NCBI GenBank assembly: GCA_011389895.1
Contig: JAABTN010000012.1
Span: 24,656 to 88,655, forward strand
From: Maritimibacter sp.
GTDB lineage: Bacteria; Pseudomonadota; Alphaproteobacteria; Rhodobacterales; Rhodobacteraceae
Length of the DNA stretch: 64,000 nucleotides
Direction of reading: 5' to 3'
Of this stretch, positions 1 through 6,980 are shown one piece after another. Position numbers and translations under genes: made by a program. The notes below the pieces were generated by a model. That model made no database searches. It was not told the origin of the DNA and saw only the letters and a list, made by a program, of their open reading frames with translations. How positions within the stretch are numbered: the stretch's first letter is position 1; the number at the start of each line of letters is the position of its first letter.

Positions 1-37
1 CGACCAGATGCTCGCCGCCACCACGCAGGTGCGGTGA
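1..37 (+). CDS. flgG: flagellar distal rod protein FlgG, C-terminal end (partial)
   Basis: Only the last eleven codons and the TGA stop (35-37) are inside the window. The peptide DQMLAATTQVR matches the usual FlgG C-terminus, where an alpha-helix ending in 'ADxML..T.Q.R' closes the rod protein. FlgG forms the distal rod of the flagellar basal body. The stop overlaps the flgA start codon (TGATG), so the two genes are translated as a coupled pair. The identity rests on a short peptide plus the flgA context; the rest of the gene is upstream of base 1. Confidence 0.7.
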   Translation, partial: DQMLAATTQVR

Positions 38-480
38 TGCGGTTGCTTCTTATCCTGCTCCTCGTCGCGCCGCCCGTCATGGCCGATACTGTCGTGGCCG
101 CCCGCACCCTGCGCGCGCAATCCATCGTCGCCCCGGGGGATGTGACCGTGGTGCCGCAAGACATCGCCGGCACCTACGCTTCGGTGGACGAGGTGATCGG
201 GCTTGAAGCGCGCGGGGTGCTTTATGCCGGTCGCGCGGTCCGGATCGAAGATCTTGGCCCGCCCGCGATCATCGACCGGAACCAGGTGGTGCCGGTTCTT
301 TATAATGCCGGCGGTATGCGCATTGTCGCCGAAGGGCGCGCGCTGGGTCGGGCGGGCCCCGGCGACATGCTGCGGGTGATGAACCTGTCGTCGCACAGCG
401 TGATCACCGGTCGGGTCCTGCCCGACGGCACCGTGACCGTCAGCCCGCCTGACGCACCCCGCTCCCAAAACCTGAATTAA
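37..480 (+). CDS. flgA: flagellar P-ring assembly chaperone FlgA
   Basis: A 147-aa protein with an N-terminal signal peptide (hydrophobic residues 2-15, cleavage near VMA-D). The mature part is a single SAF-type domain (AARTLRAQSIVAPGDV, then VYxGRAV-like 'GRAVRIEDLGPPAI'), typical of the short FlgA of Rhodobacterales. FlgA is a periplasmic chaperone that helps FlgI polymerise into the P ring round the rod. The ATG at 37 overlaps the flgG stop, and flgH follows 14 bases after the flgA stop. flgI itself is far away on the other strand at 15.4-16.6 kb. Confidence 0.88.
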   Translation: MRLLLILLLVAPPVMADTVVAARTLRAQSIVAPGDVTVVPQDIAGTYASVDEVIGLEARGVLYAGRAVRIEDLGPPAIIDRNQVVPVLYNAGGMRIVAEGRALGRAGPGDMLRVMNLSSHSVITGRVLPDGTVTVSPPDAPRSQNLN

Positions 481-494
481 AAAGGATGCCTTTC

Positions 495-1217
495 ATGCGG
501 CCTTTCGCCCTCGCCTTGCCGATGCTCTGCCTGATCCCGACCGCCTGCGACCGGATCGAACACATCGGCCAACATCCCGATCACACCTCCATCGCGTTGA
601 ATGAAGAGGCGCGGGCGATGAGCGTCTCGGGCCTGCCCCGCGATATCCAGCCCGAGCGAAACGTGGACCGTGCATCGCTTTGGTCGGGCAACCAGCAATC
701 GCTTCTGGGTGACCGGCGCGCGCAGAAGACCGGCGATATCCTGACCGTCATGATCGAGATCGACGACAAGGCCGAGTTTTCCAATTCCTCGGAACGCGGG
801 CGCAGTGGGTCTGAGAGTATGGCGGTCGACAGCTATCTTGGGGTTCTTGAGGGCCAGCCGTTTCTCCAGTCCGGGATCGCGCCCAATGTTGGCACATCTT
901 CGTCCTCGGCAAGCGCGGGCGACGGGTCGATCAAGCGCAACGAAAAGCTGACCCTGCGGGTCGCCGCCACGGTGATCGGGCAGCTTCCCAATGGTGTCCT
1001 CCAGATCAAGGGAAGCCAGGAGGTGCGCGTGAACTACGAGCTGCGCGAGCTTCTTGTCACCGGTTATGTCCGCCCTGCGGATATATCGCGCCAGAATGTG
1101 ATCGAATACGACAAGATCGCATCGGCCCGGATCTCTTACGGCGGACGCGGTCAGATCAGTGACGTGCAGCAGCCACGGATCGGGCAACAGGTGTCCGACA
1201 TCATCTTGCCGTTCTGA
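495..1217 (+). CDS. flgH: flagellar L-ring lipoprotein FlgH
   Basis: A 240-aa outer-membrane lipoprotein that forms the L ring of the basal body. The signal peptide ends in a lipobox-like LIPTAC with the lipidated Cys at residue 18. The FlgH core is clear: 'SLWSGNQQSLLGDRRAQKTGDILTV', then 'LTLRVAATVIGQLPNGVLQIKGSQEVRVNYELRELLVTGYVRPADI' split over the middle, and a C-terminal 'ARISYGGRGQISDVQQP'. An in-frame ATG at 486 has its AAGG directly against it, so the ATG at 495, about nine bases from the AAGG, is the better start. It lies in the flgG-flgA-flgH run. Confidence 0.93.
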   Translation: MRPFALALPMLCLIPTACDRIEHIGQHPDHTSIALNEEARAMSVSGLPRDIQPERNVDRASLWSGNQQSLLGDRRAQKTGDILTVMIEIDDKAEFSNSSERGRSGSESMAVDSYLGVLEGQPFLQSGIAPNVGTSSSSASAGDGSIKRNEKLTLRVAATVIGQLPNGVLQIKGSQEVRVNYELRELLVTGYVRPADISRQNVIEYDKIASARISYGGRGQISDVQQPRIGQQVSDIILPF

Positions 1218-1226
1218 GGTTTGGTG

Positions 1227-1730
1227 ATGGGCAAGATCCTTCCAGTTCTCCTCGCACTTGTCGGGCTGGGTGCCGGTGTAGGGGCCGGTGTCATGCTGCG
1301 CCCCGCGCCAGAGCCGACCGTGGTCATCGACCCCTGCGGGGACGGCACCGCCCCGGTGTCGAATACTGACCCAGCCGGTGATGGCGAGGTGGCCGAGGCC
1401 GACAAGACAACGGAATTCGTGAAGATCAACAACCAGTTCGTGATCCCCGTGGTCGGCGACACGATGGTCAACGCGCTCGTGGTCATGTCAATCTCGCTCG
1501 AGGTGCAGCAGGGGCAGCGGGAAACCGTCTACCTGCGCGAACCCAAGCTGCGCGATGTGTTCTTGCAGGTTCTCTTCGATCACGCGAACGCAGGCGGATT
1601 TGATGGAACCTTCACCGCAGGCCCCAACATGCAGGCGTTGCGCAAGGCGTTGACCGAAACCGCGCAGATCACGGTTGGCGATATCATCCGGGACGTTCTG
1701 ATCACCGACATCGCGCGCCAGGATATCTGA
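1227..1730 (+). CDS. FliL-like flagellar basal-body protein (second FliL paralogue)
   Basis: A 167-aa protein with an N-terminal membrane anchor (residues 5-23, Gly/Ala/Val-rich) and a periplasmic FliL-type domain: 'FVKINNQFVIPVV' followed by 'VVMSISLEV' and a C-terminal 'VGDIIRDVLITDIARQDI', which fits the family's last strand and helix. FliL proteins sit around the stator and help torque. A more typical FliL is encoded at 11498-11998, so this is a second member. The ATG at 1227 has GAGG seven bases upstream. The stop abuts the stop of the convergent FliJ-like gene with no spacer. Confidence 0.75.
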   Translation: MGKILPVLLALVGLGAGVGAGVMLRPAPEPTVVIDPCGDGTAPVSNTDPAGDGEVAEADKTTEFVKINNQFVIPVVGDTMVNALVVMSISLEVQQGQRETVYLREPKLRDVFLQVLFDHANAGGFDGTFTAGPNMQALRKALTETAQITVGDIIRDVLITDIARQDI

Positions 1731-2126
1731 TCACGGACCCGTCACGTTGCCCGGGCTTTCGGACGTCGCACGCCGTGTCGCCGCGAGACGGTGCTTGCGC
1801 TTTTGATCCGAGGACAGGGCGCGTGCCGCTTCGGCCCGACCAAAGGCGCGTTCGGCAAGGCTCCTGAGGCGTTCGTATTCGGCCAGCGCCGTGGCGAGGT
1901 CCGAGACCTGCGCACGCCGTTTCCGATGCAGCCAATTGCGCCAAAGCTCGGCCTGCGTAGCCTGCGCAACGCTCGGCGTGGGTGCCATGGCCGCGTCGCG
2001 CTGGGCGTCGAGCGCTTCGAGATCGCGACGCAGGCCCGCGACCTTTTGGCCCTGTTCTCGAAACCGGGCCAAGGCTGCGTCCAAAGCCACTTCGGTGACT
2101 TGGACCAGATCGTCGGCGCGGGTCAT
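1731..2126 (-). CDS. FliJ-like coiled-coil protein at the end of the flhB operon
   Basis: A 131-aa soluble protein, almost all alpha-helical by composition: many Ala, Leu, Arg, Glu and Gln, no long hydrophobic stretch and few Gly/Pro in the middle, consistent with a coiled coil. It starts on an ATG that overlaps the flhB stop (ATGA), so it is translated with the export genes. Position, size and heptad-like pattern suggest the export chaperone or stalk role of FliJ, but no firm sequence signature is visible. Treat the FliJ name as an inference from context. Confidence 0.55.
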   Translation of the reverse strand: MTRADDLVQVTEVALDAALARFREQGQKVAGLRRDLEALDAQRDAAMAPTPSVAQATQAELWRNWLHRKRRAQVSDLATALAEYERLRSLAERAFGRAEAARALSSDQKRKHRLAATRRATSESPGNVTGP

Positions 2127-3241
2127 TGCAGGTGATCCCCTGTCGGCAAATCATAGGGTCGGTTCTTTGCCTTCTGGCGCATTTTTTCTGCAAAGCGAAT
2201 GGCGAGCGCGACCGCTTGGTATTGGTCAGGATCGATCTCCTCGCCGATCTCGACGCTGGCGTGAATGGCGCGCGCCGTCGGCGGATCGCGGTGGATCGGC
2301 ACACCGGCTTCCGCCGCCGCTTCGCGAATGCGCGCGGCCACTTCGTCCACGCCTTTGGCGACACAGACGGGGGCCGCCCCCGCAAGGCGCGACCATTTCA
2401 ACGCGACGGCATAATGGGTCGGATTCACCACGACCACATCGGCCTCGGGCACATCCGACAACATCCGGTTCATGGCGATATCATACCCGCGCTGACGCCG
2501 CTGTTGTTTCATATGCGGGTCGCCCTCGCTCTGCTTGGTCTCGTCCATAAGCTCCTTGCGGGACATGCGGTTCTTGCGCAGATGCTCGGCCCGTTGCCAG
2601 AGGAAATCGACGCCCCCGATCAACCCGGCGACGACGAGAACCAGGACCAGGAAATCTAGGCACAGCTCAAGCAGCCGAACGGTCGCAATCCCCGGTGTCA
2701 GGCGAATGGTTTCGAACATGTCGGGAAGCCGGTTCCACAGGAAGAGACCGAGAATGAGTGAATAGATCACCAGCTTGAAGAAACTCTTGGCAAATTCGAA
2801 CAACCCGCCGCGCCCGAATTTGTTCTGCGCGTTCGAGAGCGGCGATATGCGGCTGGCCTTTGGTTGAAGCTTTTCGGGGGCAAAGACAACGCCGCGAAGC
2901 GCCGTGAGCATGAGGATTACGGCGAGCATCGGGGTAAGGAAAAACGGCATCATGTGACGCGTCACGTCCCATATGATGGTGCCGCCGATGGCCCCCCCGC
3001 CGCCTGAAAACATGTCCTCGGACAAAGGCGCGGCCCGCGCGATGAGACCGGCCAACGACCCGCCGAAATCGCGCAGTGTCGCCGCCCCGATCGCGGTTCC
3101 GGCGACCAGTAGGCCGAAATAGGCGGCAGCAGTGTTGAGATCGGCAGAGCGCGCGAATTCGCCTTTCTTGCGGGCATCGTCGAGCTTCTTTTGCGTTGGC
3201 TCGTGCTCTTTTTCAGAGGCGCTTTGTTCTTCTTCCGCCAT
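2123..3241 (-). CDS. flhB: flagellar export gate protein FlhB
   Basis: A 372-aa protein of the flagellar type III export gate that switches substrate specificity from hook to filament. The N-terminus 'EKEHEPTQKKLDDARKKGEF' (residues 10-29) is the standard FlhB start. Four hydrophobic segments follow, then a cytoplasmic domain with the autocleavage motif NPTH at residues 273-276. The ATG at 3241 overlaps the fliR stop by one base. An open frame continues 17 codons further upstream, but those residues do not look like FlhB. It is one of the most certain calls in the window. Confidence 0.97.
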   Translation of the reverse strand: MAEEEQSASEKEHEPTQKKLDDARKKGEFARSADLNTAAAYFGLLVAGTAIGAATLRDFGGSLAGLIARAAPLSEDMFSGGGGAIGGTIIWDVTRHMMPFFLTPMLAVILMLTALRGVVFAPEKLQPKASRISPLSNAQNKFGRGGLFEFAKSFFKLVIYSLILGLFLWNRLPDMFETIRLTPGIATVRLLELCLDFLVLVLVVAGLIGGVDFLWQRAEHLRKNRMSRKELMDETKQSEGDPHMKQQRRQRGYDIAMNRMLSDVPEADVVVVNPTHYAVALKWSRLAGAAPVCVAKGVDEVAARIREAAAEAGVPIHRDPPTARAIHASVEIGEEIDPDQYQAVALAIRFAEKMRQKAKNRPYDLPTGDHLQ

Positions 3242-4017
3242 CACGGACCGCCGAAAGGATCGCCGAGAAACGCAAACAGCGCATCGCGCCATGTTTCAAG
3301 CAGGAGGGGCGCGGTCAGGGCCAGCAGGATCAGCCCGCCCAATGTGATCGCGGGCGCGCCGACGAAGGCGACCATCAGTTGCGGCATCGCCTTGTTGATC
3401 ACGCCAAGCGCCACGTTGTAGATGAGCGACGCGATGACAAAGGGCGCGGCGAGGGTGAAGGCGAGGGAAAAGGTGCGCGAAATATTCGCGATTCCCCAGT
3501 CGCTGACCAACCCGGCCCCGGGCAGGACACCGGGCGGAAAGACCGCGTAGGACAGGATCATCACCTCGGCCAGCCGAACGTGCAGCCCGAACATCACCGC
3601 CAGTGCGAGCCCGCCGACCCAAAGCACATGTCCCATGGCCGGTTGCGGGTCGACGACCTGCCCGCCAAAGATCTGTGCCAGTGATGTCGACTGCGCCGCG
3701 ATGGTGCCCGCGGTCTGGAGGGCCAGCACGAAAAGCCGGATCACCGCCCCGATCGCAAGCCCGGCGATGGCTTCTCCGAAGAGCCACAGGGGAAGCGTCT
3801 GTGTCCCCGCAATCACCGGGCGCAGGACCGGGGCCGCCGCCGGCGCGACGATCAGGGTGAACGCGATCGCGAGGGCAAGACGAATGCGTTCCGGGATGCT
3901 GCGTTCCCCGAATGCGGGCAGGAGCGCCATGGCCGCCCCGACCCGCAGGAAGGTGGCCAACCCGACCATCAGGGCCGCCTGCCCGAATCCCAGGATATCG
4001 GCCAGACCTTCGGTCAC
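3241..4017 (-). CDS. fliR: flagellar export gate protein FliR
   Basis: A 258-aa, six-segment membrane protein that forms the export gate core with FliP and FliQ. Typical features are the opening 'FLRVGAAMALLPAFGERSIPERIRLALA' (read in two halves) and the C-terminal 'MPQLMVAFVGAPAITLGGL'. The start is a GTG at 4015-4017 that overlaps the flhA stop (GTGA). The open frame runs about 90 codons further upstream inside flhA, but those residues are charged and unlike FliR. It is followed directly by flhB. Confidence 0.94.
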   Translation of the reverse strand: MTEGLADILGFGQAALMVGLATFLRVGAAMALLPAFGERSIPERIRLALAIAFTLIVAPAAAPVLRPVIAGTQTLPLWLFGEAIAGLAIGAVIRLFVLALQTAGTIAAQSTSLAQIFGGQVVDPQPAMGHVLWVGGLALAVMFGLHVRLAEVMILSYAVFPPGVLPGAGLVSDWGIANISRTFSLAFTLAAPFVIASLIYNVALGVINKAMPQLMVAFVGAPAITLGGLILLALTAPLLLETWRDALFAFLGDPFGGP

Positions 4018-6128
4018 GCCGCCACCATCCCGACAAGCGACGGGCGCGCATCGGTCCCGATTTCCTCGAAGGAAAACACCGGGTTCATGAGCCCCTTTGC
4101 GGTCAAAACCGTGCGCAAGAACCGCCGCCGCCGCGATGACGTGACCAAGGCCGGGTAGATCCCCTTTTCGCTTGCCGCCGCGATGCGTTCGGCAACCCGA
4201 TCTGCGAGCTTGTTGAAAAGCTCGGGCGGCAGCGCGATATCCTGGCTCCCTCGATCCGGGTCCATCTGGTAGGTTGTGAACAGCTCTTCCCATTCCGGTG
4301 CAAGCTGCACGAGGGGCAGCGTTCCATCGTCGCGCCGGACCTCGGCGATGAGTTGAAATCCCATGCGCTGGCGCACGTGTTCGGTGATGCCCTCGGGCGT
4401 CGGGTGGCTTTGCCGCCCCTCGGCGATGGCTTCGAGGATGAGCGGGAAGTTCCGAATGGAAACACGCTCTTCCAACAGCAGACGCAGGATGGTGAGCAAT
4501 AGATCGGTGGGCACCTTGTCGGGAACAAGGTCATCCAGCAACCGCTGGTTCGCCTCTGAGCGCCCGGGATCGGAAAGATTGGTAAACTCGACCATCAGGC
4601 GCCGAAGCCCCTTCATCGTCAAAAGCCGGGCGAAATTGCGCTTGATGACTTCGAGAAGATGGGTCGCCAGCACTTCCGTCGGTGTGACGACGGTGCTGCC
4701 TTGCAACGCTGCTTCTTCCTGCAAGTCCGCTGCGATCCACCGCGCGGGGGCCCCGTAGACCGGTTCCTTGACCTCGGTTCCCGGCGGCACCTCGTGCTCG
4801 TGCCCCGACAGGATGGCCAGCGTGCGACCGGGGTGGAGCACATCGCGGGCCTGTTCGACACCCTGGATCCTGATCGAATAGGCCCCGGATGGCAGCGTCG
4901 GATCGTCGGTCAACCGAATTTCCGGCAAGATCACGCCATAGGTCGCCGCCACGTGATTGCGCATGTTGGCGATCCGGGCATCCAGCCCGATCGTGGGGTC
5001 AAGCACCATGGTGACCAGGTCCGATGCAAACTCGACATGGATATCGTCGAGATCGAGCACATCCCCCAACGACTCGCGGTGCGGCGTGTCGTCGGGTGAT
5101 GCTTCGGGCGTATCGGTGAGATCGTGCTGCGACCTTGCACGCATGAACCCGCGCCACGCCGCGACCCCCAGCGCGCCGGCCCCCGCGATGAAGGGCAGAA
5201 ACGGCAGCCCGGGGACCAGCGCGAACAGCCCGAGCAGAACCGAAACGGTGGCAAGCGCACCCGGGTAGCGGCCAAGCTGCGTAAAAAACGCGAGATCGGT
5301 CGACCCGACCGCGCCGCCCCTGGCCAACAAGAGAGCCGAGGCGATCGAGATGATGACAGCCGGAATTTGGCTCACAAGCCCGTCGCCGACGGTCAGGATG
5401 GCATAGGTTTCGAACGCGCGGCCCAGCTCCATGTCATGCAGCGCCACGCCGATGATCAGACCCATGACCAGGTTCAAGAGCGTGATCAAAAGCCCGGCGA
5501 TCGCATCGCCCTTCACGAATTTCGACGCGCCATCGAGCGACCCGAAAAAGGTGGTTTCCTGCTGCTCGCGTTCACGCCGTGCCTTGGCTTCTTCATGGTC
5601 GATCGCGCCTGCCGACACGTCTGCGTCGATTGCGAGCTGTTTGCCGGGCATTCCGTCGAGTGCGAAGCGCGCCCCGACCTCGGCCATCCGCGCGGCCCCT
5701 TTGGTGATCACCATGAAATTGACGATCAGCAAGACACCGAACACCACGAGGCCCAGGAAAACGCTGCCGGACATGACGAAGCTTGCAAAGCCCTCGATCA
5801 CGTTGCCCGCCGCCCCGGTCCCGGTGTGGCCTTCGCCGATGATCAACTTTGTCGATGAAACGTTCAGCGACAGGCGCAGCATGAGAGAGGCAAGAAGGAT
5901 GGTCGGGAAGGCCGAGAATTCAAGCGGCCTTTCGATGAACAAGGTGACCGTGAACATCAGGATGGCGAGCGAAAACGACGCCGCAAGACCAACGTCGAGA
6001 ACCCAGGACGGCACCGGCAGGATCATCATTACGATGACCGCCATAAGCGCCACGGCGAGCAAGATCGTGGGCTGGAAAACCCGTGATAGCAGCGGCAAAT
6101 CCGCCGGAGTGGTATCAGCCAGCGTCAT
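4014..6128 (-). CDS. flhA: flagellar export gate protein FlhA
   Basis: A 704-aa protein of normal FlhA length. Eight membrane segments occupy the first 330 residues, with the conserved cytoplasmic loop 'DAIAGLLITLLNLVMGLIIG' and the preceding 'FVKGDA'. The large C-terminal domain contains the family hallmarks 'ATHLLEVIKRNFARLLT' and 'RQRMGFQL'. It forms the nonameric ring that docks export chaperones and uses the proton motive force. Its start lies inside the end of the lytic transglycosylase gene (14-base overlap) and its stop overlaps fliR. Confidence 0.97.
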   Translation of the reverse strand: MTLADTTPADLPLLSRVFQPTILLAVALMAVIVMMILPVPSWVLDVGLAASFSLAILMFTVTLFIERPLEFSAFPTILLASLMLRLSLNVSSTKLIIGEGHTGTGAAGNVIEGFASFVMSGSVFLGLVVFGVLLIVNFMVITKGAARMAEVGARFALDGMPGKQLAIDADVSAGAIDHEEAKARREREQQETTFFGSLDGASKFVKGDAIAGLLITLLNLVMGLIIGVALHDMELGRAFETYAILTVGDGLVSQIPAVIISIASALLLARGGAVGSTDLAFFTQLGRYPGALATVSVLLGLFALVPGLPFLPFIAGAGALGVAAWRGFMRARSQHDLTDTPEASPDDTPHRESLGDVLDLDDIHVEFASDLVTMVLDPTIGLDARIANMRNHVAATYGVILPEIRLTDDPTLPSGAYSIRIQGVEQARDVLHPGRTLAILSGHEHEVPPGTEVKEPVYGAPARWIAADLQEEAALQGSTVVTPTEVLATHLLEVIKRNFARLLTMKGLRRLMVEFTNLSDPGRSEANQRLLDDLVPDKVPTDLLLTILRLLLEERVSIRNFPLILEAIAEGRQSHPTPEGITEHVRQRMGFQLIAEVRRDDGTLPLVQLAPEWEELFTTYQMDPDRGSQDIALPPELFNKLADRVAERIAAASEKGIYPALVTSSRRRRFLRTVLTAKGLMNPVFSFEEIGTDARPSLVGMVAA

Positions 6129-6900
6129 TGAAATCGATCAACCCCTTCTGGTCCGGTCGCTGTTCGAGAGGCACCAGTGAGCCGGGGCTCGCGGTGCGGG
6201 CATCTGTGCCGGTCTGCAACAGTGGAAAAGTGTTGATGCGCGGACGAACCGGGCGCTTGGGCACCGGTGTCATGGTGCCGGGGTCATTTGTCGCGATGTC
6301 TGCCGGGGGAGGTGGTGGTGCGCCCCTGGTCGAGATCGTTTCCCGGTGTGCCTTGAAGCGTGCCATGTAGCGTTCGGCATGCTCCAGCGTGCGGGAATGA
6401 TAGGCCCCTGCGGCCTCGGTCCAATCCCCTTTTTCCTGGTATAGCTCGGTCAGGAACCCGGCGGCATAGCGCCCGCCCGCGAGGGGATCGAACATCTCGT
6501 CGATGGATGAGAACCCCTGGTGGTGCCATTTGTAGTTAAGCTGGAAGCAACCGACATCGAAGCTGCGGGCCCCCTGTTTGAAATGTTGATAGACATAGGC
6601 GCGGGCATCGTCTTCGGTTTCGAACCAGATGCCCTTGCCTTCCATGTTCACGGTCCAGGGCCAGGGGCGCACAGTGCCGCCCCGGCTGCGCCCCGTCTCC
6701 GTCAGGGTGACCGCGAGAAGCACGTCGCGCGGCACACCGGTTTCGCGTGATATGGTCTGTGCGGCGTGGTCGCAGATATGGGAGGGGTCCGTTTGTGCCG
6801 CGGCCAACGTGGGAAGGCATATCACGCACGCGACCATTGCGACAGCCCGCCGCCAAAACGCCTTGACTCGTGAACCCGGTTTCGGGCGGAGGTGTCGCAT
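6115..6900 (-). CDS. flagellar-cluster lytic transglycosylase (SLT fold, SltF-like)
   Basis: A 261-aa exported muramidase. A signal peptide covers residues 16-35 (cleavage near AAA-Q). The SLT domain follows: 'GVPRDVLLAVTLTETG' with the likely catalytic Glu68, then 'SFDVGCFQLNYKWHHQGF' and 'AGRYAAGFLTELY'-type segments. The C-terminus is Pro-rich and ends without a domain. Alphaproteobacterial FlgJ lacks a muramidase part, and in Rhodobacter the separate enzyme SltF opens the peptidoglycan for the rod; this gene is a good candidate for that job. The ATG at 6900 has an AGGA four bases upstream, which favours it over upstream starts. Confidence 0.82.
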   Translation of the reverse strand: MRHLRPKPGSRVKAFWRRAVAMVACVICLPTLAAAQTDPSHICDHAAQTISRETGVPRDVLLAVTLTETGRSRGGTVRPWPWTVNMEGKGIWFETEDDARAYVYQHFKQGARSFDVGCFQLNYKWHHQGFSSIDEMFDPLAGGRYAAGFLTELYQEKGDWTEAAGAYHSRTLEHAERYMARFKAHRETISTRGAPPPPPADIATNDPGTMTPVPKRPVRPRINTFPLLQTGTDARTASPGSLVPLEQRPDQKGLIDFNDAG

Positions 6901-6980
6901 GTTCCTGCCTTTGGCAATTCTTGCCGTCACGGTGAGGATAGCGAGGGGTGGTTTACAAATCGTGTGCACCACCGGGATCT

